Shown: one piece after another, positions 1-11,889 of the stretch
Layout: each line of letters begins with the position of its first letter
How positions within the stretch are numbered: position 1 is the stretch's first letter
NCBI RefSeq assembly: GCF_002078875.1
Contig: NC_034409.1
Location: 15,787,111-15,851,110, forward strand
Source of the DNA: Numida meleagris
Lineage: Eukaryota > Chordata > Aves > Galliformes > Numididae
Direction: 5' to 3'
Length of the DNA: 64,000 nt
Program-made: the position numbers and the translations under genes
Notes under the pieces: model-generated
Databases searched by the model: none
Seen by the model: only the letters and a program-made list of their open reading frames with translations
What the model was told of the DNA's origin: nothing

Positions 1-469
1 TGACCCAGGAGTCTGTAAGAGTTAGTTCTTTCATTGGCTTGTGATACCTCATAGTTTGACGTGTCTTATGGCTTGGCACCACCTCACAGTTGCTTCCTTG
101 TAGAATGTAGTTGTGTACCTTCATCTTTTCCCTCCTCTTCTGCATTAGTCACGTATGCCGTCCTGTATGCCAAGCTGTTGAAGATGAACAGTTGAACTTC
201 TCCGTGTTTCTGGGGATGAGGGAGTGACGGCTGCCAACCAGTGTTTGTTTGTCACTGTTAAGTGTTTCAAGTGATGAAATATTTTAATTGTTTGCAAAAT
301 GCCAAGTGGATGAAATTGGTTTCATGAGCTAATAAAATTTGAGAGAAAAGACAAGAATGTGTCTTAACATAAAAACTTAAGTTTTTTTTTCTTCTTTCTC
401 CCACTCTGTACTTCCTTACAGGTGTCTGACTTGTATGTTCTGTCATTCTTTCTGAGGTTATTGCCCTTC

Positions 470-950
470 ACAGAATCACAGAATCATTTGAGTTGGAAGG
501 AATCCTTAAAGGTTGTGTAGTCCAACTCCCTGCAGTGCACAGGGACACCTATAGCTAGATCGGGTGCTCAGAGCCCCACCCTGCCTGACCTTGAATGTCT
601 CCTAGGATGGGGCATCCATTGCCACTCTGGGCAACGTGTTCCAGTGCCTCACCACTCTTATTTAATAAACTTTTTCTTTATATCCAGTCTAAATCTCCCA
701 TTTCTTTAGTTTGAAACCATTTCCCCTTGTTCTGTCACAACAGACCCTGCTAAAGAGTCTGTCCCTTTTCCCCCTTACAGCTTCCCTTTAGATACTGGCG
801 GGCCACTCAGGTCTCTCCGAAGCCTTCTCTTCTCCAGGCTGAACAGCCCCAGCTCTCTCAGCCTGCCTTCGTAGAGGAGGTGTTCCATTCCTTGGATCAT
901 TTTTGTGGCCCTCTAGATGCGCTCCAACAGGTCTATGTCTCACTTTCCAG
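470..950 (-). mobile_element. CR1 LINE, 3' fragment, reverse orientation
   Basis: Read on the minus strand this is the 3' end of a CR1 element. The left edge carries the reversed terminal 8-mer repeat (cagaatcacagaatca). It is followed by the typical reversed tail and reverse-transcriptase C-terminus, including the 'gggcaacgtgttccagtgcctcacc' type block near 630 and the 'agccttctcttctccaggctgaac' type block near 820. It is interrupted by stops and small deletions and is 5'-truncated at about 950. The family assignment is firm, the right boundary approximate. Confidence 0.9.
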
Positions 951-3900
951 AACTGCCCATGTCCTCACCTGTCTGTGACTGCTGGTGGAACAAGGAACAA
1001 CTTCTGCTGGGGCTAATGCTTATGCTTATCTGCCCCCTGACTGTTTAATCACTCACAATTGCGAGCATGTGTGGATTTGTGGTGTCTGTCCTCTGCTTAC
1101 AGTAGCTAGTGGTAAGACCAAAATTGGCTTTTTTTTTAAACACGTAAAGGTTAGTGGGAGAGAAGGTGGAGGAGATGCTGACAAATTACAGGCTGTCAGT
1201 ACCTTCTGGCAGAATCAGGCTCAACGACTAAGATCACTGATTTTTTGGTGTCCAGAGAGTGTTAAAATAAGTACATGAACAGAAAGGTCTGTAGTTATGA
1301 TGGAATACCCAGGCAATTAACTAACAGAGAGAGTTAATGTACAGGATAATGGGCGATTATGTTCCTAATGGCTCTTTTATTTTCTCATAGGGTTGGATGC
1401 TCTACTGCCTGGTATGCCTATACCAGCTTGTAGCAACCTGAAGCAAAACTAGTTTTTATTTCTTATGTTCAAGATTACTAATCTATGTGTGGAGACGAGG
1501 ATAGGTATTTTGCATGCTGAGGAATGATCAAATAGAGGCTTGCTCCTGTAACAGATTAGCTTGAACAGCTGAGTTTTCCAACCTTATTTCATTGTTTTAA
1601 GATAAGTCATTTAAATAATCAAATCATTTAAACAATTGATTGCGGTCCAGAAATCAAAACTCTTTTGGGTACAGTGAATCAGTTCTGTTTATAGCAAATG
1701 TGCCAAAAGTGCAAATGTATTTACATAAAGAATTACAGACAAGAGATCCATGACACCTAGAAGACAAGTAAAGTGCTTTCCTGTGTATCACAACATTCTC
1801 TGTTAATTCCATGTGACAGAGTTTGGAAATATTATTTCTCTAATCTCTTCCCAAGATGAGTGTGTGAGAAGGAAGGAGTGATGAAGTTCTGCCCAAAGGA
1901 ACTGCCGTTTCCCTTTTCCATCAGTTTGGTGAGAGCTTGATCTTAAATGTTTTACTCTTTGATAAGATTTGAAGAAATAGTTTACATTGCTCTTATGAGT
2001 TACTGGGTAGTATGCACTGTGCCGGAAATGAAGTTGTTGTTGGAAGACAGACTTACTGTATGCAACTTGCTTTTTCTCTGTTATTTCTTCATTTAGCTTA
2101 CTTGGACAAATTCCTTCTACATGCGTTGTGCAGCATAACATTCTTTAACAGAATACTTTTTTTACATATTATCTTCTCAAGTTTTTACACAATACTTCAC
2201 CATATCTTCATGTAGAAGTTGACATGACAAGGAATTAGAAGACTACCGAGTTTCCTAATCTATACAATGATTTATTTCTTCCTGCCTCAATTCTGTGTCT
2301 CTAAAGTTAGCTGGAAGAGCATTTTCAGGTTTCTGTTGGGAAAAGGAGCAGAATGAAAAGCAGCACTGCTTGTTGTATAGAAATGTGGGATCTGGGGATT
2401 AAATAAATTCTTTATGAGCTCAATGCCAGTAGGAATTTAGCTGAGGATTCTTTATTGTAGTGATGGGTGTAGTTGATGTGCCAGCCATATATCACTGTAG
2501 TTCATTTTCATGTACTAAAAATGTTGAACTTCTTTATTTATGAGAATGTTTTTTTGTTTGGTGTTTGTTTTATTTATAATTATTTTTATGAATGTACAGT
2601 TGTTGGAGAGTTACTGGTGGTTGGTGAAAGACTCGGTTCCTTCCCTTGACTGTGCCCATCACTGGTTTCTGTAGTCACTGCATCTCAAATGCGTGCTGAT
2701 TTTTGATGTTTTATTTCATATCACAGATACTTTAGGGGCTTAGATCTTTCAGATGACAGAATAGCAGCTCAGGTTTGCAGAAGCAAGTTACACAGTGCTG
2801 TGCCTAAAATCACCACATCCTCAAAACCTTTCTGTGAAAATTCACATCTAGATGGTTTCATGATAATTTGGTTACTCATAAAACTGTTACTGTTGGTTTT
2901 TGCTGAATTCTCTCTAAATTGAGGAAAGCCTCTAAAATAGATCATCTTTCTACACTCTGTACTGTTGCCCATAGCTTTGTTTTCAGTGAGGTGCCCCTAC
3001 CTAATAGCTGAATGATTTGGGGGAACTCTATGGTTGATTTGTGAATAAAAAGTTAGGGGAGTTCATTTTGTCATTGCGTATATAGCATAGCGGTTGTGTA
3101 TCTGTGATCTTTTGTGTGATAGCTTAGTAACTCCTTTTGAGTGGTCTTGCCTTAAGAACAGCTGTAATGCATAGGTAGCTTGTGACATGCTGCCTAACAT
3201 GAAAAGGGCATGGACGTGGCCCTGCTGATGTGTGTTGGTAAGGGCTGGGACAGGCTCTGTTTTGGCAGTGAGCTGCATGCTCTCAGCTGTACTGAGCTGA
3301 GGATTGCTGCATTAGTCATTTGCAGTGAGCTGTGTCCTGCTTCAAATGTGTGCCTTTTAGCTCTCTCTTCTATATTTTTAATGAATAGCAAGTTGAAATA
3401 TTAATTACAAAGTGACTATGTAGTCATTCTTGCAAACTGTACTTCAGGTTTTATGCTTTTGTTCTGTTTCTGAAGATTACAGGGTAAGCTGTGAGCTGGA
3501 GTAGAAGTACTTGCTGGCTGTTGGGAGACCTCTCTGAGATGCTCTCTGAGATCCTGCGTAGACCTCTGCAGGCTGCTGCCAAAATGCTTTTCTCTTAGCT
3601 TGGAGCATGGTTCACCATTCATGGTGCCTTTTGTCACAGCACTTCTTTAATTTATCAGTATTTATCATTAAAAGATGATGACTGTGCTGTTCAGATTGTT
3701 CAGTGCTGACTGTGTATTTCCACAGGTTTAACTGCATTGCTCTCAACAACTTGCACTTGTTTTTACTTGAAGGAACTAACAGGGCTCTGACTTTAAACAG
3801 TGCAGTGATTGCCTTTCATAATAAACTTAGTACCCTGATTAAGATGTACCATGCTAGTGTGTATACTTTCAACTTCAAATGTTTATTTTAAGACAGATTG

Positions 3901-6900
3901 TATGTAGAAGGGTAACTTTATTCTAAGTGTTATGCCAAGCTAGGCTTTGTATATTTCCAGTAGAAGAGTGGAAGAGGAGATGGATGTAGTGAGAACCTAA
4001 CCTTGTCCCATGTCAGTGGTCCCTTCAGCCCCCGTATTCATGTGCTTTTGAGTGTGGAAGTTGTGGTGCTTTGCCCCAGCTCCATGCTGGCTGCAGCTGG
4101 GCCAGAGCTGAGCTGCTGGGGCTGTGCCACCCTCCAGGCTGCTGCTGAGCTGGTGCTGCTCTCTTCTCGTGTCCTCACAGTCCGCTCCCCTGGCCAGCCC
4201 ACAGAAATCAGTGAGAGAATGACAAATGCGTTTTGTCTGTGTTAAGCTGTGACACGTTTGCCTTCTGTCCTTCAGAGGAGGGACCGAAGCTCTGTTGTGG
4301 GCCTGATTCTGGGAGATGTCTCAGAGCAGCTTCATAAAGGCTCTTTTCAGGGTGAGGTTGCTCAGTTGTTGAACCTGATTTGGGTGCAGGTGGCTGCTGT
4401 AACAGGATACTTTCTCCCTCTGCCCATGACCAGAAGCCTCTTCTGTGAGGGAGGTGTGAGGGCTTTAATAATGTGTGCAACTGTGAGTGAGGCTGAATGG
4501 CTGTCTGCTCCAATTAAAGCAACCCTGCCAGAAAGCAAACACAAAAATTAGTTGGATCAGCAGTGAATTGATAACCCGCATTCGGCGGCCAAGTGACAGA
4601 AGGGCTCTGGCAGTAGTGAGGAGCGCTGCCCTTTGGTGTCAGCTGTGTTGGAGCTGCCTTCAGCCTCGGCCATGCTTGGCCAGGGCTAGGCCCCAAGGGG
4701 AGAGCTCCAGTGGGTGCTGGTGTGAGACGCTGACGGAGATGAAGTGTTCACCTGGAGGGCGACCAACTGTTATTTCTATTGCTACGTGCTATCTCTTTGA
4801 CAGATTATTTGCCATGCTCACAGGACAGCGCGTGAGCTGGTAAACACAGATGCTGAGAAGCTGCCTGCTGTCCTGTGGTTTAAATCTGTGGGCTCTGCCT
4901 GTCACTGGAGCTCATCTCTGCATGCAAAGTGTTTTTCTGATAAGGTATTTTTGGTGGTGCTCTTCAGGGGGAAGAGTAGATGTCTCACTTTCTCACATGA
5001 GTGGCTCGAGAAAAACAAGCTTCTTCCTAGTTCAGGAGTTAAAATCGCCACTTAATCAATTTACCGAGGAATTAATTTAATGTATCTTGCTAATATTGTT
5101 TCATGATGAGAGAATGGTACAGGGGGAAGTAGAGTGTTAATGGATTTTTGGAAGAGATGTGTTTTGGGAGATGGACTTTTCCAAGTAGAATATTAAGTAC
5201 AAAGCACGCCTCCAACAGCCACTCAGCTGCAATTGTCACTGCTCTCGGTTTCTTCACACACCGATGTGTGACCTGTGTAGGTATGTTGTGTGTTGTGGTG
5301 GTGGTTTTTTGTCTGCTCTGTGCATCCCACAGTATTAAAGTGGTTATCAAGCCAGGCCCCTGCGTTTCAGCTGGCTGGGGACTGTCCCTAGCTGTGGGAG
5401 CAGCAGTTCTGCCTTCCATGGAGGGCCACTGGCAGAACTCTGTGACAGGTCCAGAAGCGAGTCCTGCAGCCACGCTCTGCTGCTTTTTATTATGGGGCTG
5501 TGTCCAGTGGCACCCCTGTCCCTCCTGCCTATAGCAGCCAAGGAGAAGGCTCTGAAGGCAAATGGCTTTTATTGCACTACCGTGGTCCATCTCCTAGGCA
5601 GCTTTATGTTGGATGCTGAATGACACATGAGACTATTGGAAAAAATAGATCTCAAAGTAGTGCATATTCATGAAGCTGCACTATGGTTGCTGTGACAACC
5701 CCACCTCAGTCAAGATCAGTGTTTTAAACTTCTGTCTCCTGTGTCTGGGTTTCTCCTATAGTGGATATTACACATTTTCCACTTTTCTCCCAATCCTCCC
5801 TTAGTGAACAAATTAAATTGTTGGCAATTAATAGCTGCATCTAATAAAGCTTGTAACACATCCAAGCACAGCTTCCTGCTTCTTTCCGACTGGTGCTACT
5901 CGAGTGCTGTGGGAGTGGTGTGCTTTCTTCTGCAAGCTGTCCTTAAAGCAGGCAAGAATATTCTGGCTGGATTTTCCTTGTTCATCTTTAAACTTGAGGG
6001 GGGGAAAAAAGGAGACCTGAATTAGCAAGCATGTTTCTCCACACCCTAGGTAGGTAGCCTAACTGATAACATAACCTCTCATGGCAAAAAAAAAAAACAA
6101 CCAACCAGCAAAGCTGATCCCCATACAAGTATGGTGTTTTATCCTGGCCCTGAAAGGATTGGTTGCTTTTGACAGGTGTTAGTTTGCTCTGCGTGCTGGA
6201 TGCATCATGTTATGACTCTGGGGCCAAGGTAAGATAATTTGAGGAAGGTTGTAGCAGGCTGTGACATGAAGGCAGCGACTAATTTCTGGATGAGCTTGTG
6301 GTGGGTTGAGCATTTGGAGAGAGCTTAGCTCCGAAGGTCACATCCTGCCTGTTTGTTGATGTGAGAAATTGAGGGCACTTGTGCAACCTTTGTGACTTTT
6401 GGAAGGTGTTTATATGCTGCTCTTGCCTGGTCTGACTGGATGTTTGGCCCAGAGGACTGCAGTTTGTTTCCAGCGAGTATATAGTACGTGGCCTTCTTCC
6501 TAGCGCTGATGGCAGGCAAGGATTATTGCTTTCGGAAACCAGCTGCCCACTTAAAGCGTTCCTTTCTGAGGCTCTTGGTCAGAGTGTGGGTGAGGTGCTG
6601 GAAGGAGGGGAACTGTTCTGGCTTGTGCCTCAGTTTTGGGGAAATGATGACATAGCTCTATACAGAGAACTGAACGTATTGCACTGCCCCATGTGAGGTA
6701 GGTCTGAGGTGAGATCCATGTTTCCACAATGGGATTTAGGACAGGGCTGTGTTATGAGAATTTTGTTTCTACCCCCACCCCTCCACACTCTTCAGTGACT
6801 TCTCGAATTGAGCTTAATGCCAAGTTTTCTTGAAAGATAATTATTTTATCTGCCCAAAACCACTTCCTGCTGTTCAAGAGAAGAAGCTGTAAATAAAGTT

Positions 6901-9900
6901 TGGTTTTCTGAACAGATTTGGACCTTCTGGAGAGCAAACTTGGGAGAACTGTGGGCACAAGGGAAAGAGAACTGAACAGACAGATCTCACAGTGCAGTCA
7001 GTTGATCTTTCTCTAGTTAAAGTTTTTGAAATATTAATAAGTACAAAATGTTCAGACAATGGGTTCAGATGAGATTCTGAAAAAGAAAAGCGGGAGGAAT
7101 GTATGTAGAAAGAGAGGACCTTTCATGCAAAGCTCTGTACAGAGCTGCCCTTTAAATCTGTTGTAGATGTAGGTGCTCAACTCAGGGTTCCTGTTTTAAT
7201 TAGACACGCCCAGAAGAAAACACGACAAGCCTTGTTTTCAGTGCTCTGTCATCTGACACATTTGCACCATCGACATATCTTGTGGTGTCTCTGCTTTCCT
7301 ATCAAGATGATATGCAGGAACATTTCACTGAAAAAGAAGTGGATACTTAAAGTAAGCCTGATGCTGTCCACTCCCTCCATTTGCATGTCCCTCCCTCGTG
7401 ATAAGGCTGAAACGTCCTGGTGTTGACACTGCCTGTGTTTGTTCACACATGCACAATTGAGCTCTTACTGACTACCAGAACTCTCTGACTTCTGTAGAAA
7501 GACATTTTGAGATTAAAAGGAGAATGTGAAGGAAAATGAAATGTGAAGATGAGAAGCGGGGGTATGTTAGATCTATTTTGGCTCTAATGTCTTTAGCTTT
7601 CTGAAATACTGTTTTTCTAGCAGTAGGAACATAGGTGCTTTGAGGGTGCTTCGCTGTGTCATATCTTGGTATGGCCTTTTTGATTTTATATGAAGTTCAT
7701 CCATAATGTTGTAGTGTTTTGTGTCCTTTTTTTCTCGGAGTCCCGATGAATGTGTGCCAAGGAGATGCTGTCTGTGTAGTGCCTCTGCATTTCATTATCA
7801 GATGAGGAAATTGCAAGGTTTGCGAAGCAGAGCCCTTTCTCTGACAAAGCGTACGCCAGTGTTTAGTTGTAGCATCTCTGCCTGGTCTAGCAGGCCATGT
7901 ATTCAGATCCAACATGGTCTGGTGTCAAAGTCTGAATGTGAGAAAAGAAAACAGGAACCCCTAAGCAACTTATAGGAGGCTGCAGGTGAATGAATCTTCC
8001 ATGTTCAGGCAAGAGCAGATCGTGTTTGCTTCTTCCACAGGCAGCAAGGGCTGTTGGTGTTAGCACAGGACCTGCCAAAAATTTGGCAGTTTGCTCGGGG
8101 GGGAGTGGTGGTGTGATGGGATGAGACTCTTTCCATAGTAACAAGTCCTGTAACTGCTGACCCCTGGGCTATGCAGGGTAGGCTGGCTCTGGTTGTTCTC
8201 CAGCTGCCTGTGGCTCACGCTGGCTCGCAGCTATCTTCATGCTGAAGCTGCTCTGGAAACACAGGCAGCAAGGCTGCTCCAGATCTCTGTGATTCTTATG
8301 AGAAAGTTTAGGAAACTTGAATTTTTCTCCTTATCAGAAGTTTGGAATGTATGCATACACATTTGGAGTCTTGATAGCTTAAATGAAAGTCTGATGGTTA
8401 TTTTGGTGCTAATTGAGTGTTTTAATCCTAGGTCCAAATAAAGTCATGTCTTCTCTGGCCCTCTGTAAAAGGAATAAAACTTCAGCCGCTGAGATTTTGC
8501 TTTAGCCGATGGGTATTGATGGCAGTGAAAAAAAATTAAAGATGGTTTTGCTGTTCTAGCATTTGCTTGAATTTTAAATCTGAAAAATGCAGAGCTTTTT
8601 CCCTGACCAAGCTCATCAAGTAAGTACACAAGCTGTTGCCTACCTTGTTACTGGATGATTTGGGAACCAGGATAATTTTAACAGGCTGGTATTTAATTTT
8701 GCTGATTTGACCTCTGCCACTGCAACAAGAGAAATGAAAGCCACCTTCCAAAAAAAAAACAGGGTGCCTGAGTAGCCTTGTTTGTAAGCACGTTAATGTA
8801 AGATAGCCGCACCGTATTATGGCAGAGGGCCTGCTAGTATTACAAGATCTGACTGTGGTGCCATGAAGCTGGACCTAAATCAATCTTGCAGAGTCAGCGT
8901 CTGCCGTGCTGCGCCCTGTGCTTTGCATGACAGAGCTGGACGTGGGAAAGATCTCTCATTGCTTGCATTAGTACTACAGTGCTTGTTTCAGAAATAATCT
9001 TGTCTAGCAAGAGGGAATTTACTTCTATTTTGCTTGAATTTATGAAGGCGATACTAGTCTTAATTCTTATTTGTATTATTTCTGTAGTATGCTAGTGTGA
9101 ACAACTGCTGCCGTATGTACGGCACTGTTATGTGCATTTGCAATGCACAGAGTTAAAATAGTTGCATTTCTTTCTGCTGATGGTGAGTTGAAGAGCAGGG
9201 GGGGCTTTGGGTCTGCATTCCTGCTTGTAGCTCTGCTTTTACAAAGCTGCCTGTCAGGTTTGATATTGCAGCTATGGAATCTCTCTAGAAACAGCCTGAA
9301 ACTCAGAGCTGAGCTAGCTGGGGCATGGATGGGGAGCTGGGAGAGGGCGAGGGGGTGCATATCTGTGGTGGTGAAGCAGATGTTTTCGTGTTTAGTTACT
9401 GTGTTTTACAAGACCAGATTCTGACCTATAAATAGATTTTTAATGTTTTGTAAAGATTTATTTGCTTCCTCATGTTTAGCTAGATTTCATTTGAGTCACT
9501 TGGAATATGAAATCTCTGAGAAGCTTTTATTCTAGAGAACGTGAAGCTATTGAAATGTTGCCATATTTATCAATCTTCATCTAAAAAGAAAAAGTTGCTT
9601 GTTACAGGAATAGGCTGCTGACATGAAAAGCCTATCTCAGAGCACGTGTTTGGCTTGAGGCCAAAGAATGAGCTTCTGTAGGAGCTTCTTGTTGGCAAGC
9701 TGAGGTTTTTCTTCTCTAATATAGCTATGCAATGCTGGAGCCTGCTAGATTTGAACAATTTTTAGACAAGATGATCATATTGTTTTATAATTATAATTTA
9801 GCAGATATTTCTATATAACAGTTTCTTGTTTAAATACTTACAAAAATGCCTAGGAACATATTTCTTTGCTATTTAATCATTTAATGATTGACTTAGTGAA

Positions 9901-11889
9901 TAATACTTTAAGGAATTAATGCACTGATGAGATCTTCTTGCTAGCCTCTCCATTCCAGAATTTAAGCAGATTGTTCAATGGAGTAATCTGTTAGTGTCTT
10001 AAACAAAGGTTTGCATTTTTAAATAACCAGGTGATAACACACTTAATGACAGGTATATCTATTTTGTTAGTAAACATACAATACACATGTTCTTGGATGC
10101 ATCTTTTGGCTCAGTTATTCCATGAGTAGGGCTGAAATGCATGAATGGTCCCTAGAAAAGGGCTGCCAATAGTACTTCTTGTTCCTGAGTGGTGTCCCAG
10201 TGCAGGCAGATACATTGCTGGGCTTCTTCACTGGCCTTGTGGGTCCTTCATTCTTCATCCTTTGAAAGCAGTGCTTGAAGAAGGGTATCTGAGTTTGCTC
10301 TGTCCAGTATTTTAGTTGCCTCTTGCTGCTTTTGTAAGGTAGATTTGTATGAATCCACTCTAAGATGGAAACTGACTTCAGATCTCAAAATGGCAGTTGA
10401 AGTGCTGTATGTACCAGCCTGCTGATAGGAAAAGTCCAGCAGCAGCCCTGGAAAAGTCCAGGGTTATGCTCATCCATTGCTCCCAGACAAGGAATGCTGA
10501 GGGTTCTGGCCCTGCTAAGGACCGATGCCCGTCTGCAGCCTTGAGCCAGCTGCTTTGTCTGTAGGAGGGTGGAGATGGCTTTGGCATGCTTGTCCCTGTT
10601 GGTACCGGGCAGCATGTGCCAACCAGAAAAGAAAATATCATGTACTATCCTCATTTCTTCTTCATGCAGCGATGGCATTGGTAATAGCTAGAGAAGTCTG
10701 GTTGAGAGCTGCCTTGTGGGTCTGACCTGTATGCTGTGTGACATCGGCTGAATGGTGATGGAGATCTTTGAGATGGAGGGAGCATAATGCATTTGTGCCA
10801 GTGCTTATCAGGGGTTTAAACTTCCCTGATAGCATTTGTTCTTGAGTTACTATTAATAGCAGGGCCTAGAGATAGTTTGGGATGTGATAGCTGACAACTT
10901 TCTTCATCATATAGTCAATGAATGAGCAGAAGTGTTTCTATTTTAAACTTAGCTTTGACAAGTAATAGAACTTCAAAGAGAAGCAGTTTGTAGAAAATAA
11001 CCTTGGGGTGAGTTACCACAAGAGGTTGAAGAGGAAAAATAAACTGAGGGCTGCAACTCTGATAAAGGAAAACTTTTCTTTAGCCAGCTGTACTATGGGG
11101 AATTTGTATTGGTTTCAAATGTGTTTGTTTAAGTTAAGGGTGCTAATAAACTTTGGTAGAGGTGCAAGCTAAGGAAGGTTCTGAAGGAACTATGTGGTTT
11201 GAACTGAGTGTGAAGAGTTGTTCTAGAAGTATTCGGGAATCTGTGGAGAAAGAAGGAATGCTCTGCTCGAAAGAGGTTTGTGCTAGGAGGTGAGAATTAT
11301 CTCCAGTGTTGTAACCTTGGTCTTGCCAAGGCTCGTCTTTCTTGCTGTTTATATGTCAAAAGTGATGCCTGTCTATATTTTGTTTGTCTTTTTCAAGTTG
11401 CATTGGATCCTGGTGTGATGTGATGATGTGCAATGCAGCTAACATGTTTCTTTTAAAGACTAAGCGGGGAATGTTGACCATAGGGAAAAGAGGATAGTAA
11501 TAGGAACAAATGCATCAAAATAGATTTTTGCCCTGGCAGGTGTTCATTTGGGAAAGTTTTAAAGCATCCTCCATATGGAGGCCTCTGAGCTGAGAAGAGT
11601 TGGCATGAGAAAAAGTTGTGGCTACTTTACAATAGACTGCCTATGAAAGCTTTCTGAAGTGGTACGATCAAGGAACTAACTTTGAAGTTGGAGTTTGTGA
11701 CCTTTGTTACCTAGTGTGATAAGTGTACAGCACTGAATTGGACTGATCCAGGGGGCCCAGTTTAAATTGTAAGTGATTTAGTGCGCTATCTTAGAAAGCT
11801 ACAATTACAATGAGTTTACGTATATTAATTCATCTTTCTTATATTGTCTTTTGAAAAGCAAAATGCTTCTAGTAGGGCTGAGGGCTTTA

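Noticed and set aside
4249..4843. Overlapping 100- and 118-codon plus-strand frames
   Set aside because: No splice or start context, no recognisable domain, and open on the opposite strand as well.
5090..5590. 166-codon minus-strand open frame overlapping a 128-codon plus-strand one
   Set aside because: Both strands are open over the same bases, there is no conserved motif, and there are no paired splice signals. The region is moderately G+C-rich, so long chance frames are expected.
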